NCBI GenBank assembly: GCA_009809945.1
Contig: WTPW01002095.1
Coordinates: 1 to 64,000, forward strand
From: Gigaspora margarita
Lineage: Eukaryota > Glomeromycota > Glomeromycetes > Diversisporales > Gigasporaceae
Length of the DNA: 64,000 bases
Direction: 5' to 3'
Made by a program: the position numbers and the translations under genes. Positions 1-11,389 of the stretch are shown piece after piece (positions within the stretch are counted from its first letter, which is position 1; each line of letters opens with the position of its first letter). Under the pieces are notes generated by a model. It made no database searches, was not told the origin of the DNA, and saw only the letters and a list, made by a program, of their open reading frames with translations.

Positions 1-181
1 GAGTCCAGCTTGCACTAAGCGTCGAACAAAGAGTTCATGACTGTTCGAAAGCTCATTCCTTCAGACAAGGAGTCCCAGCTTGCACGAGGTGTCGAACAAA
101 GAGTTCATCACTGGCGACAAAGAGTCCCAGCTTGCACAAAGCGTCGAACAAAGAGTTCATGGCTGTTCAGAATGAGCTTTT
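1..181. repeat. 52-69 bp minisatellite, three units
   Basis: Units start near 1, 70 and 122 and share gagtcccagcttgcac followed by gtcgaacaaagagttcat. The block is noticeably more G+C-rich than its surroundings and probably continues beyond the window edge. Segments 48-58 and 169-179 are inverted copies of gaaagctcattc. No coding sense was seen. Confidence 0.85.
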
Positions 182-682
182 AACTTACACAAATATACTC
201 GTAATACATTACCTTTCAAGTATCAAGAATTTCTTGTGCTTTTTTAAAATCGGGATTTAATACTTGTAATCAAGTTTTCTTTTCTTTTTCCCCGTTTTTT
301 CGTGATAATAATTTGTCATGTTAATGCATGTTTTTTTGTTTTTTTTCTCTATTTATATTTGTTTTGATTTTCATATTATACCTGATCTCGAAATTTGATT
401 GGCTGATTTTGATTGGCTACTGTTACATAAATTATTTGTGCGCCAGGCGTCAGATTGACTATCATTTGACCAGCATTAAATGATCGGCAACAACTGGCCT
501 AAACTAACTTCTAACTTTACTGTAATTTTACCATAACCCTAATCTAATTTATGCCGGGTCTCATCTAACGCACAACATTTATAAGAGTACCATATAGCAT
601 GCCATAAAGTACTCCATTAAATAGTACCCCTAACGACCTTGAAGATAGATATATACCCGGGTACTATATTGTTCACACAGCC
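182..682. other. A+T-rich spacer, no gene seen
   Basis: Homopolymer T runs and unique-looking A+T-rich DNA. No reading frame with protein-like composition and no bounded repeat could be supported here. Confidence 0.5.
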
Positions 683-758
683 TTAAGGGTAAGGGGTACA
701 AATTGCAAATTACATATAAAATTCGTGGTATTGATTTATTTTTTTAAAAAATTTTTAA

Positions 759-1127
759 GGGTAGGGTAAATGTAGATCAATTTTCATATGATCTACGGGG
801 TACAAAAAAAATTTATATAGAAAGCAAAAATATGCTTCTAATAAAACTTTTCAAGATTATAGCCAGTATTTCCCAAAATTTTGTGGTATATAATTTGAAG
901 TCTTCTATTTGTTATAGTAAAATTTTAAACCCTATATCATTTAAAAAAATCTACCTTTGTATATTGATAAAAAAAACTTAGATGACCCCAAATTTCCTTA
1001 GGTCATACAAAAATCACTAATTCTGATTGGTTGAATTGTTGTTGTTTACAATCCTGATTGGTCGATCACCTGATTTCATATGATTACAACGTGATCATTA
1101 TTAAAAATGATCTACATTTACCTACCC
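759..1127. mobile_element. TTAA-flanked MITE nested in the preceding one
   Basis: Terminal inverted repeats begin GGGTAGGGTAAATGTAGATC; the right end is the reverse complement with one base missing. The element is flanked by ttaa at 755-758 and 1128-1131. The 369-bp interior carries tgcttctaataaaactttt, also found in the relatives ending at 3498 and starting at 50425. No coding capacity. Confidence 0.75.
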
Positions 1128-1149
1128 TTAAGCAACTCATTTTTGAACT

Positions 1150-3228
1150 ACATTAGCAAAAATATATATGCATAATCTTGTGCAAGTTTTTACAGTATGT
1201 AAGAAAATCGTAAACTTACGTAAGATTAAGTGTAAAACTACATAAGTCTTATAGTAAGAAAATTGTAAATTTATATAAAATTTTTTTGTAAATTTATGAT
1301 TTTCTTATGGTACATAAGAAAATTGTAAATTTACAAAAAATTTTATATAAATTTATGATTTTCTTATGGTGTGTAAGAAAATTGTAAATATATGTAAAAA
1401 TTTTATATAAATTTACGATTTTCTTACAGTATGTAAGAAAAATGTTGCAAAATATTTCGAAAAACCTTAGATCTAATATTTTTGAAATATTTTGAATTCT
1501 TTCAAAATATTTTAGGACTAGGAAACCAAGCTGGATTAGTAGATCTGTAGTCTGGATCATACCAAGGGCATGTTTGACTAATATTTTCGAAATATTTCAA
1601 AATGTTTTGATAATCATAGTACAAGTTCAGATTAGATCTTTGTTTATTTTTTTTGTTTAAAATTTAGATCTTCTATCAATTTTACATTGTTTTTTTGTTC
1701 ACGTTTTGTTTTTTTTTCTGGTTTCATTTCATTTCATTTAGTTTCATTTTGTTTTGTTATTTTTTTCTTTTATTTATTATTTTTTAATTTTTTTATTTTA
1801 TTTTTACAAAAAACACCAACTCTAATTTTTTGGCACTTTGCAAAAAATCCAACGACTTTTCGACACTTTGCACAAGCCAACTCAGGCTTCTGATACTTTG
1901 CAAGAACACAACTAATTTCACCAACAATTTCTAAATTTCAGAGAATACCTTTTTAAAGAAATAAAGGTTCAGTTAGTGCTTTATTTATTTTTTCGTTTGA
2001 TGTTTTTTGTTCTTTTTGTTTTTGTTTTTTGTTTTTTTTTATTTTTTTTTATTAATTTATTTTATTCCGGCACTTTGCAAGAAAAATAATTTAGGCTTTT
2101 TCGACACTTTGCAAGCAAACCCAGACTTTTTCAAAACTTTGCAAGAATACATACAACTTGACTCAGCAATTTCTGTTATGAACTCTAATTCAAAGAAATG
2201 GAGATTTTGGTTTTCATTTTTTTATTCAGTTTGCGTACATTTCTGTTTTTTTTTGTTGTTTTCTTTTTACTTATTTCTTTAATTTTTATTTTTTTATTTA
2301 TTCTGGCACTTTGCGAAAACTGTAATTTTGACGATTTCTGAATTGCAAAAACACAAACTTTTACTTTGTGAAATAGAAATTTGGGGCTTCATTTAGTTTT
2401 TATTTAATTTGCTTACCTTACAGTTTTGTTTTTTGTTTGTTTTTTTTTACTTATTTTTTTAATTTTATTTTATTTTATTTATTCCCAACTTTCTTCGAAA
2501 CTTTGCAAAAAAACAATCTGACTTTCGGTACTTTACAAAAATACCAACTCTAACTTTTCCAGCACTTTGCAAGAAGTAGTAAATATAAGCAAATATAAAA
2601 AAAAGGAAATAATAACTAACTGCAGAGTGAGAAAAATAAGTATGTTAGGCTAGTATTTTTATAGAATTAAATATGACAAAGTGCGAAAGTATTTAAAATA
2701 TTATTATTTTTTTTGATATTTTATTTTGTTTCATTTTTTTGGGGTTTATTTTTTTTTATTATTTTTTTTATTATTTTTGTAAAAAATGTATAATAATATA
2801 TAATAAAAATATATAATATTAATTAAAAATTTAAAATATAATGTATAAAAAAAATATATAAAATTTTATAATAAATTGCGAAACCTTGTGAAAACTTGCA
2901 AAAACCTATAAAATATTTAAAAATTTGCAAAAAGTATGATTATGTGAATATGATTATTAATTGATCGTAATATCTCATTGATTTACGCCAGTTTTTACTA
3001 GTTTTTAATATTTGTAATATTTTCACTATATTTCGAATTCACTATGCTGTAAATGTTCGTAATTATTATACTTGTATAATACTCTGTAGTTACTATAGCG
3101 TAAACTTACGTAATTATTACCCTATGTAATATTCTGAACTAATTGCAGGTATTTCATAAGTTTACACTTGCGTCAAAACTTGCAGAAGTTTACACATATT
3201 TTTTTGCTAATGTATTTAATAAAATTAT
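1150..3228. mobile_element. T-rich core element, copy 1
   Basis: Ends are inverted copies: tacattagcaaaaatatat on the left and the reverse complement (ttgctaatgta) on the right, both followed inward by tgcaagtttt. Subterminal DNA repeats gtaagaaaattgtaaattt (1170-1440) and cgtaattattac (3040-3130). The core (1440-2960) is T-rich and has degenerate tandem units of about 30-45 bp built around cactttgcaagaa. Frames through the T runs give Phe-rich peptides and are not genes. A target duplication could not be defined. Sister cores lie at 11390-13740, 36420-37790 and 41840-43400. Confidence 0.5.
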
Positions 3229-3502
3229 AGAGCAGGTTTTTCTGATTCTAAAAATAGCAAATTTATTAAAATTGGTTAAATATTCGTCAAGTTATAATGA
3301 TTTAAATTTTAGGTATCAAAAGTTGTTTACAAAAATCATATGATGATCATATGATATCAACCAATCAAAATTAATTGTTGTGTGTTCTAGATCTTATTAC
3401 AACTATAAAAAGTTTTATTAGTAGCATATTTTTAATTTTTATATAAATTTCATTGTATTACTGAAATTATATGATAAATGATCTACATAACCCCTACCTT
3501 AA

Positions 3503-3735
3503 AAATTTATACCTGATACTATATCTATCTCTTCCAGAAAAACTAATATGGGTCGTGGTCTAGGAAAACCCCTCTCTGACATTTTTTTAAAAATTTTGAG
3601 ATTTTTGATTCAAATTAAAGTTCCAATTTATATCTATATGTATTTCACTTTTTACATTATGTTGATATAATAATTTATTAAGATGTTTTAACTTGTTATC
3701 CCAATTTTTTAATATTCATGTTCTAAAAATAGATT
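3503..3735. other. A+T-rich spacer
   Basis: Contains atgggtcgtggtctaggaaaacc near 3549 and the inverted gtttttctagaccacaacccat near 4467-4488. These suggest the ends of an element lying around the TA-MITE at 3738-4286, but no target duplication was identified. Confidence 0.35.
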
Positions 3736-3737
3736 TA

Positions 3738-4286
3738 CCGTATGTGTCCGAAATAAGCTACCTTTTTTGGACGATTTTGGACACAAAAAATCTAAGAAAA
3801 GCTTATTTTCAAATAAAATCGATTTTTGGTCAATTGCCAATAGTTGTTACATAGTAAAGTCTAAATTCTACTATGTATATCTTTATTAGCGCTTAAGTAA
3901 ACATATTTGGGAGACTAAACTACACCTATTCTGAAATTTTCATCAGAATAGGAGTACTTTTCATTATTTGATTTTTAATTTTTACATTCAACGAATATAT
4001 TTTACTAATAAAATTTTAATCTCTTCATTGAACGTAAAAATTAAAATCCAATTAATAAAAAGTTCTTCAATTTTATTGTAAATTTCAAAGTATATGTATT
4101 TTGATCTTCTGAATAAGTTTAATTAAGCGACTTTAATCTATTTGCTTAGTAAAATTTGAACTTTACTATGTAGCAACTTTTGTTGATCATAAGGTAGCTT
4201 ATTTTCGGGTCAAAGACATTTTTATATTTCTTGACCAAAAGAGAGGGTAGCTTATTTTCGGAGGTAGCTTATTTTTAGCAATATAG
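3738..4286. mobile_element. TA-flanked palindromic MITE (CCGTAT family)
   Basis: Starts CCGTATGTGTCCGAAATAAG after ta (3736-3737); the right end ..gcttatttttagcaatatag precedes ta (4287-4288). Inside, the left arm has tagtaaagtctaaattctac and cttaagtaaac, and these recur inverted in the right arm, so the whole is a long imperfect hairpin. The TA duplication suggests a Tc1/mariner-type mobiliser. Relatives: 9398-9714, 15594-15896, 27363-27678, 59040-59490, 59595-60117. Confidence 0.7.
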
Positions 4287-5504
4287 TATAACCAAAGATT
4301 GACAGCTCAATTAAATTAGATTGGTCAATCAGTGGTTCATAATCACATGACATTGTTTATTTAGTAATTGATATCTAAAAATAAACAAAAAATTCAGAGA
4401 TAAAATTTAGGGTTCACAAATAATTAATCTCTATTTTCTCAAAATGGAAACTTCCCTTCAGAGAGAGGTTTTTCTAGACCACAACCCATATGTATTCAGC
4501 ATAGCGGTCATTAAATCTGATTGGTCAATCATTTACATATATTCTGTATATATCATCTAACTTAGAATGAATTCTTGGGCATGAAAACAAATTGTTAAGA
4601 GAAACTGAATACATATTCAGAAACTACACCTTTCGCTTTACATACTGTCAAAATAATTATGAAAATGGAGAAATAATCATGAGGGTTAGCTAGAGGTGGA
4701 CAAAATAGTATTTTTGCTACTATGTATGCGCATAATATGCAGCATAGGCTTCCGCAAGGGCCGGGTAGGGCCGGGTACTAGCAATACCCTGACCCTACCC
4801 GCCTATAAAAGGGCTTAACTATCCGGGCCCTACCCTTGCCCTAGGGTTCAGAATCTAGTACCCGTACCCGTTCCATATGAGCTAGGGTACCCTCCGAACT
4901 GCCCACAAAATACCCGCAAGTGGTTATAGGCTAATGCGAGTACATATATTACATAACAAAAAAATTATATCTTTAAAATAAGATCAGATTTTTATCAGCA
5001 AAAATGATTAATTAAAATATAATTTTTAATTAATTATAAAGAAAAGTACAAAATTTTAAAAGATTTCCTAAATATGCGCTTGTTTTTCTAATTTCTTTTA
5101 AGCGAAATCTCTTTATAAGAACTATCTCTAAAAAGTTACGCTCGATTTTTCACAAAAGTTCCAGTAAATTTTTTGGTTATACTTAACGTACGAATTTTTT
5201 TTAATACATTTATATATTCTATTAGTTGAACACTCAAAATTTCATATTAACATAAAATTTTCGAACATAAAATTTTCGAACGTAAATTTGTTATTAATAA
5301 TTTATAGACAGCTTGTGAAATTTCAGGCAATTTCCTGTCTTTTTAATGAGTTGAATCGTTTTGAACCTGATAAATTTAATAAATATATTTATCGTTATTA
5401 ATAATACTGTTATAAATTATATATCGATACGTATCAATAGTGATACCGATTGTTTTTCTTTTAACAAAAAAAAAGGGTCCCAAACGGGGGACGTAAACCT
5501 TGGT

Positions 5505-5622
5505 GTGGTTTCGCTGGTGATTTCGCTGGTGGTATCGCTGGTGATTTCGCTGGTGATTTCGCTGGTGGTATCAGCTGGTGATTTCGCTGGTGATTTCGCT
5601 GGTGACTTCACTGACAGTTTCA
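5505..5622 (+). repeat. 12-bp minisatellite
   Basis: About nine degenerate copies of gctggtgatttc with gctggtggtatc variants. It reads as valine/serine/isoleucine repeats on either strand, which reflects the period (a multiple of three) rather than coding. Confidence 0.85.
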
Positions 5623-5876
5623 CTAGTTGCGCTATTAATGCTTTTAGAACAAGTGGTTAAGCTAGTAACCGAGTTGACGCCCATCATAATTATCATAATT
5701 ATGGGCATCATCGTCTGTGAAATCTTCCATGACTTTGTGATTTTATATTAGTAGTAGATGCTATGGTATTAATATAGTATTGTTAGCTTTTAACGTTCCA
5801 GTATAATGAGTAAAAAGTTGCAACAATACTAATATCTTGCCTATGGCTTTTAATAGCCTTCCACTTTTCTTGGTTG

Positions 5877-6075
5877 GTAATTCAGTACGTTGGTACTGTA
5901 GCTCAATGTGTTGGCAGCTCAGTATACTGGTAGCTCAGTGAGTTGTTAGCGTATTTAGTACGTCTGTTGGTAGATTAGAATGCAGGTAATTAGTGCGTGC
6001 GTTGGTAAGTAGTGCGTTGGTAATTAGTGCGTTGTTAATTAGTACGTTGGTTACGCGTTGGTATTTAGTGCGTAC
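5877..6075. repeat. Degenerate gttggta-nnn-agtgcgttggt minisatellite
   Basis: Repeated gttggtaattagtgc words with variable spacing of about 15-20 bp inside the 4745-6393 element. Confidence 0.7.
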
Positions 6076-6522
6076 GTGACATCCATATTATTAATGTGGG
6101 GTTAAACCAAAGAAAAAAAAATGTCGATTTTTTTTATGCAAAGATAATCCATGTAACATACTGCGATAGAACCTGATAGAGCCTGGATTATAATTGATAG
6201 GTTGTTTAGTACCGGGTATTCGCGGGTACGAGGGTAGGGTACTGTTGCTTTTTAGCCCTACCCTATCTATATAAGGGCTCAGTACTTGAGCCCTTACCCT
6301 TACCCTAGGACCCAAAAATCAATACCCTAACCCGGTCTGTGTGGTACTACCCTCAGGGTACCCGTGGGTAGCCCGAGCCCTTGCGGAAGCCTAATGCAGC
6401 ATGCATGCATATATATGCAGCATAGTTAAAATTTATTATTGGTTCTAGGTCAAGTTTGAGTTTGCTTTGTATCTGATTTGAAGTTTGCAGACTGGTTTAA
6501 GTTCAAATAATTTATATATATT

Positions 6523-6926
6523 TTTCAGTGCTAAACAAGTTTACTTAGTGCATGAAGTTAGAATTAATTAGTAAAATTTTATGAATTATAAGAATTTATA
6601 GAATTTTATTAATAAAATGCTATAAAATCTTTTAATTCGCAAATTTTTATTAACTAATTCTAACTTTATGCACTAAATAAACTTGTTTAGCACATATAAA
6701 TACATCAAATCAGCAAAATTATTTTTATTTTACTTGAAATTTAGAGAATAGATATATAGTTTTGGAATTTTGATCAAAAAAGTCAAATTTTAGCATCGTT
6801 TCTCCAAATTTCAACTAAAATAAAAACAATACTACAAATTTAATGTAATTATAGGTGCTGAACAAGTTTACTTAGTGCATAAAGTTAGAATTAATTAATA
6901 AAATTTTGTGAATCATAAGATTTTAT
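6523..6926. repeat. Alternating-palindrome array, left outer part
   Basis: One palindrome begins gtgctaaacaagtttactta, passes through aattagtaaaattttatga, turns near 6610, and returns to taaacttgtttagcac near 6696. A second palindrome (6700-6850) with gaattttgatcaaaaaa at its centre separates it from the next copy. The array resumes at 10730 after the 6927-10725 insertion and again at 18130. Confidence 0.7.
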
Positions 6927-7149
6927 CAGTCATAGGACATGTTCCCTTGAAATTAGTTTAAGGGCGCTAACAGATATTACGTAATATCTTTTATCAAGGG
7001 GTACTCCCCCTTCCCCCCACATAAGACAGATTCTGATTGGTCGATTTTAAAAAAAAATTTATCAAAATTTTACTAATAGATTATTATTTTGGGCTCTAAA
7101 TAAACTTATTTAAAATATAATTATAACCAAAGTAATGTATTTTTGTATA

Positions 7150-8292
7150 CTGAGAAAGTTTATTTAGTGCCCAAAGTCATATTTCATTAGTAAAATTTTG
7201 CATAATACAGAATTATTTATATTTTTATTAATAAAAATATAGAAAATTATGCATTATGCAAAATTTTACTAATGAATAATAAATTTGAGCTCTAAGTAAA
7301 CTTGTTTAACACTAATAAATACATTATTTCAGTATATATTCTTTTAATTTTCTTAATTGTTTAAATAAATATGAGCAAAAATGCATTTTTGATAAAAATT
7401 TACCAATTTTACTCATCTTTATTTGAAAAATTAAAAAGTTAAATAATTATATGCCACCAGAATGTAGAATTTAGTGCTGAACAAAATTAATTAGGGCCAT
7501 AAGTTATAATTCATTAGTAAAATGTTGCATGATGCTAAATTTTCTATATTTTTATTAATAAAAATATAGAAAATTCTGTATAATGCAAAATTTTACTAAT
7601 TAATTATAACTTTGAGCCCCAAGTAAACTTGTTCAGCACTAAAATCTACATCCTGGCGGCATATAATTATTTAAATTTTTTAATATTTGAAATAAAGATG
7701 AGTAAAATTGATAAATTTTCATCAAAATGTAATATTGCTCATCTTTATTTGAAAATTTATTAAAATCAAACAAATATATACTAATATAGTGTAACTTTTG
7801 TGCTGAATAAGTTTACTTAGAGCTCAAAGTTATAATTTATTAGTACAATTTTGCATAATTTTGAATTTTCTATATTTTTATTAATAAAAATATAGAAAAT
7901 TCCACATAATGCAAAATTATACTAATTAATCATAACTTTGAGCTCTAAGTAAACATGTTCAACATCAAAAAATACACTATATTGGCATATATTTTTTTGA
8001 TTTATTTAAACTTTTCAAATAAGGGTGAGCAATATTACATTTTGATAAAAATTTACCAATTTTACTCATCTATATTTCAAAAATTGCAAAAATTAAATAA
8101 TTATATGCTGTTAGAATGTAGCTTTTAGTGCTGAACAAGTTTACTTAGAGCTCCAAGTTATAATTCATTAGTAAAATTTTGCATAATACAGAATTTTCTA
8201 TATTTTTATTGATAAAAATATAGAAAATTTAGCATCATGAAAAATTTTACTAATGAATTATAACTTTGACCCTAAGTAAACTTGTTCAGCAC
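7150..8292. repeat. Inner alternating-palindrome array
   Basis: Four hairpins centred near 7223, 7560, 7880 and 8208, each bounded by tgctgaa(c/t)aagttta and its complement, with centre tatttttattaataaaaata. Between them are spacer palindromes containing ttaccaattttactcatcttt. Spacing between centres is about 320-340 bp. Confidence 0.7.
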
Positions 8293-9218
8293 ATGGGTGT
8301 GGCGACTTAGGAAAGTTGGTAAGTTGTCACCCCAAGCAGCAGGTCTAGAGATCAAATCCCACTGGCGACGCTTTAGAAAAATAGACCTGTGTTCCGGTAA
8401 CTGCTTCTCGTCAATCGGTTGGGTACATTACCTGTAGGCCTTGGTACACCATCTCGAATGGGAGCCTTTGGGCGCACAAATCCAAGGAACTAGAAAAATG
8501 GAAACCCATTTGGTAAGCCCTGAGTAAAGAGGTAGCAAAGATCTTTAACAGTACTACCAAAGCCAGAATATTGGAAACCAGAGCCGGAGAATCGGATGAT
8601 AAGACCCTCGAGGAGGGGGTTCACCAACCTGGCTGCCGGAGTCACACCAGAGGAAAAGGATCTATGTTTCAGAAGTAGGTACCAAGGGAAGAAGACCATA
8701 TTGACCCTTTCAGGCTAACTGGTTTGGAAGTTTGTGAATCTGGTATAAGGACCGGTAGGATGGTGAGGTCGGTGCTTGGGTTGGAGCGAACCTTACAAGG
8801 GCAGAAGTAGGTAACATAAGTTACCGAAGTGTAGGTAATACCTGTGTGGGACAGGGACTGCTCTACCAAGTTTTCCGTCGAGGATAAATTAGTCCTAAGG
8901 GTAGTAATTAGCATCCGGTATGAACTTCAGGTTTAGAAGCTGGTGGCTGTACTGGTGATACAAGATGGGTTAGCAGAAGGTGCAGGAACCAGAGGGTTTA
9001 AATAAGCAATGCCAGTATGCAGATTGCAGGTATGGCAGCTAGTGTAGGACCCTCGGATGGCTACTTAAATAGGCAACCAAAAGTTGCAAGTGTGACTAGT
9101 TGTACTCTTATTAATGTAACAAATGCCGGTATCCCCTTAAGTGGATACCAACAGCCCTAATATCTTGAGTAAAAAATTTCTAGTTCCCGAAGACAGACAC
9201 TTTAACAAAAAAAAAAAA
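8293..9218 (+). mobile_element. tRNA-derived SINE with 15-bp target duplication
   Basis: The element is G+C-richer than its surroundings and ends in an A tract (9207-9218). It is flanked by aaacttgttcagcac at 8278-8292 and 9216-9230, an exact duplication of palindrome-array sequence. The head resembles a tRNA: an A-box-like tggcgacttagg (8301-8311 region) and a B-box-like gatcaaatcc (8350-8359), about 50 bp apart as in RNA polymerase III promoters. At about 920 bp it is long for a SINE; the body shows no protein-like frame. Poly-A and duplication length indicate LINE-type target-primed insertion. The partner LINE is unknown. Confidence 0.75.
8301..8360 (+). promoter_or_regulatory. Internal pol III promoter-like A and B boxes
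   Basis: tggcgacttagg compares with the A-box consensus TRGYNNANNNG, and gatcaaatcc differs by one base from the B-box GTTCAAATCC. Inferred from motif and spacing only. Confidence 0.55.
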
Positions 9219-9397
9219 CTTGTTCAGCACTCAAAAATACACTATTATAGTATATATTTGTATTTTATATAAATTTAATTAATACTCAAAATTTTAATAT
9301 ATTAGCAATATATTATATTATATATAGAATTATATATATTATATAGTGTAATATAAGATTTTGGCTTTACCCCCACCCCCAATGATATTATGTAATA

Positions 9398-9714
9398 CCA
9401 TATATTCCTGAAAATAAGCAACCTTTTTTGGGGCAAAAATTACACGAAAAAGCGGGGGGTTGCTTATTTTCGAATTGTTAAATTTTTTGAAAAATTGAAA
9501 AACATACTAATAAAAAGTTATTCAAATGATATAAAATTTTTATTATAAGTGTATTTTTGTGCCCTAAACAAGTTTACTTAATGGCACTTTTGAGGTTTAC
9601 TTAGTAAAATTTAGACTTTTATATGTAGAAACTGCTAACACATTTTTTGAGATTTTTGAAAAAAATCAGGGGGGTTGCTTATTTTCGGAGTTGCTTATTT
9701 TCGGGAATATACAG
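9398..9714. mobile_element. TA-flanked palindromic MITE, 317 bp
   Basis: CCATATATTCCTGAAAATAA on the left and ttattttcgggaatatacag on the right, flanked by ta at 9396-9397 and 9715-9716. The core has aaacaagtttactta and tagtaaaatttagac. It is the near-exact inverted counterpart of 27363-27678. Confidence 0.8.
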
Positions 9715-9732
9715 TATCTGTCAGCACCCTAA

Positions 9733-10703
9733 AATAAGTTTATAATAAAAATTATAAAAAAAACATATGAATTTACTATATAACTTTGAGCTAAGGTCCC
9801 TCACTAGCTTTACTAATTAACTTAAAATTAAAGTTTGCAGGTATATAGAACAAGAAAAGAAGAAAATTTTGAGCTTAAAAACCGTATTAAAATTTTGCCA
9901 ATTTTGTACTTTTTCAAAATGTAACTTTGTCAAAAACAAAAATTTACAAATTTTAAATTAGCAATTATGTGTAAAATTATGCTCTGAACAACTTTACTTA
10001 GACGACGGAAGTAGGTTACCTTATAAGAAAAATGGGTTATCTATGTACTAAAGTTAAAATTTATCATATTTCATGATATAACTTTTTTTTCTTATTAGGT
10101 AACCTACTTTGGGCTCTTAAGCAAAGTTGTTTGGCATGTAATTTTATATTATATTTGAGATTGATTCGCATTTTTTAGACCTTTTCTAAGTGAAAAATGG
10201 GTTTAAAGTTTGAAAAAAATTTTCAAACTTTAAACCCATTTTTTACTTAGAAAAGGTCTGAAAAACGCGAATCAATCTCAAATATAATATAAAATTACAT
10301 GCTGAACAACTTTGCTTAAGAGCCCAAAATAGGTTACCTAATAAGAAAAAAAAGTTATCATGAAATACGATAAATTTTAACTTTAGTATATAGATAACCC
10401 ATTTTTCTTACAAGATAATCTACTTCTGTCGCCTAAGTAAAGTTGTTCAGAGCATAATTTTACACATAACTGCTAATTTAAAATTTGTAAATATTTGTTT
10501 TTGACAGAGTTACATTTTGAAAAAGTGCAAAATTAGCAAAATTTTAATGCAGTTTTTAAGCTCAAAATTTTTCTCTTTTCTTGTTCTATATACTTGCAAA
10601 ATTTAATTTTAAGTTAATTAGTTAAGCCGAGAAGGATCTTTAGCTCAAAGTTTATAGTAAATTCATATATTTTTTTTTATAATTTTTATTATAAACTTAT
10701 TTC
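9733..10703. repeat. Near-perfect ~970-bp palindrome
   Basis: Arms of about 485 bp meet near 10218 in gtttgaaaa-aaa-ttttcaaac. The outer edges are ataagtttataataaaa and its complement. Markers match across the axis, for example aggttacct(t/a)ataagaaaaa, gaacaactttacttag and tttgagattgattcgc. The transcript would form a very long hairpin. No frame. Confidence 0.85.
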
Positions 10704-10729
10704 TAGAGGACATGTCCTATGACTGTTAT

Positions 10730-11320
10730 AGAATTTTATTAATAAAATTCTATAAAATCTTATGATTCGCAAATTTTTATTAATTAATTCTAACTTCATG
10801 CACTAAGTAAACTTGTTTAGAACCTATAATTACATTAAATCAGTAGTTATTTTTTTATTTTAGTTGAAATTTGGAGAAAAGATGCTTAAATTTGACTTTT
10901 TTGATCAAAAATTTGAAATTATGCATCTATTCTCTAAATTTTAAGTAAAATAAAAACAATACTACCGATTTAATGTATTTATATGTGCTAAAAAGTTTAC
11001 TTAGTGCATATAGTTAGAATTACTTAATAAGAATTTGGAAATAATAAGAATTTATAGAATATTATTAATAAAATTCTATAAAATCTTATGATTTACAAAA
11101 TTTTACTAATTAATTCTAACTTAATGCACTAAGTAAACTTGTCTAGCACCTAAATATACATTAAATTAGCAGATTTATTGTTTGTTTACATGAAATGTGA
11201 AGAAAAAATGCTTAAATTTGACTTTTTTGATCAAAATCCAAAATTATACATCTATCCTCTAAATTTCAAGTAAAATAAAAATAATCCTGCCGATTTGATG
11301 TAATTATAGGTGCTGAACAA
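10730..11320. repeat. Alternating-palindrome array, middle outer part
   Basis: Continues the host array: aattttattaataaaatt centres near 10745 and 11060, gtgctgaacaagtttactta at 11310, and spacer palindromes with tgacttttttgatcaaaa near 10900 and 11230. Confidence 0.7.
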
Positions 11321-11389
11321 GTTTACTTATATCAGCAAATTTATAATAGCATAATCTTATATAAAATCTTACGAACCGTAATATAAGCA

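Larger units (their letters stand above)
687..3498. mobile_element. TTAA-flanked MITE split by two later insertions
   Basis: The left end GGGTAAGGGG follows ttaa at 683-686 and the right end CCCCTACC precedes ttaa at 3499-3502. Native sequence is only 687-754, about 1132-1149 and about 3229-3498, roughly 355 bp. It is rejoined across the two inserts by comparison with the relative at 50425-50921: both have aagcaa..tt, then tttttctgattcta, attggttaaatatt and atcatatgatgatcatatg in the same order. A TTAA target suggests the piggyBac superfamily, but the terminal GGG is unlike the CCY ends of known piggyBac elements. A 2-bp TA duplication gives the same string and cannot be excluded. Confidence 0.65.
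4745..6393. mobile_element. hAT-like non-autonomous element, 1.65 kb
   Basis: Perfect terminal repeat TAGGCTTCCGCAAGGGC with an exact 8-bp duplication atgcagca at 4737-4744 and 6394-6401. Both subterminal regions (4760-4915 and 6200-6370) are unusually G+C-rich and full of gggta/taccc words in opposite orientation. The interior holds two minisatellites (5510-5620 and 5880-6075). The short frames across the minisatellites are repeat translations, not genes. Confidence 0.85.
6927..10725. mobile_element. 3.8 kb element with CAGTCATAGGACATGT ends
   Basis: Sixteen-base perfect terminal repeats CAGTCATAGGACATGT; the host module aagattttatagaatttt is split so that ttat is present at 6923-6926 and 10726-10729, a 4-bp duplication (TAT or TA readings are less symmetric). 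The uninterrupted host module occurs at 18170-18190. The interior is a diverged alternating-palindrome array (7150-8292), a SINE, a TA-MITE and a ~970-bp palindrome. No transposase frame. The superfamily is not recognised. Confidence 0.7.

Noticed and set aside
1687..2282. Phe-rich plus-strand frames in T-rich DNA (also 11820-12521 and, on the minus strand, 36704-37600 and 42229-43195)
   Set aside because: They follow T runs and the cactttgcaagaa repeat, recur in different frames in each copy, and lack any domain.
5361..5660. 99-residue frame with VISLVVSL repeats and its antisense partner
   Set aside because: Both are translations of a 12-bp minisatellite inside a hAT-like element.
8295..8370. 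Functional tRNA gene
   Set aside because: The acceptor stem does not pair and the sequence continues into a poly-A-ended element with a target duplication, so it is a SINE head.
8490..8914. Two minus-strand frames in the SINE
   Set aside because: They run opposite to the pol III head, have no family features, and are short for the higher G+C content.
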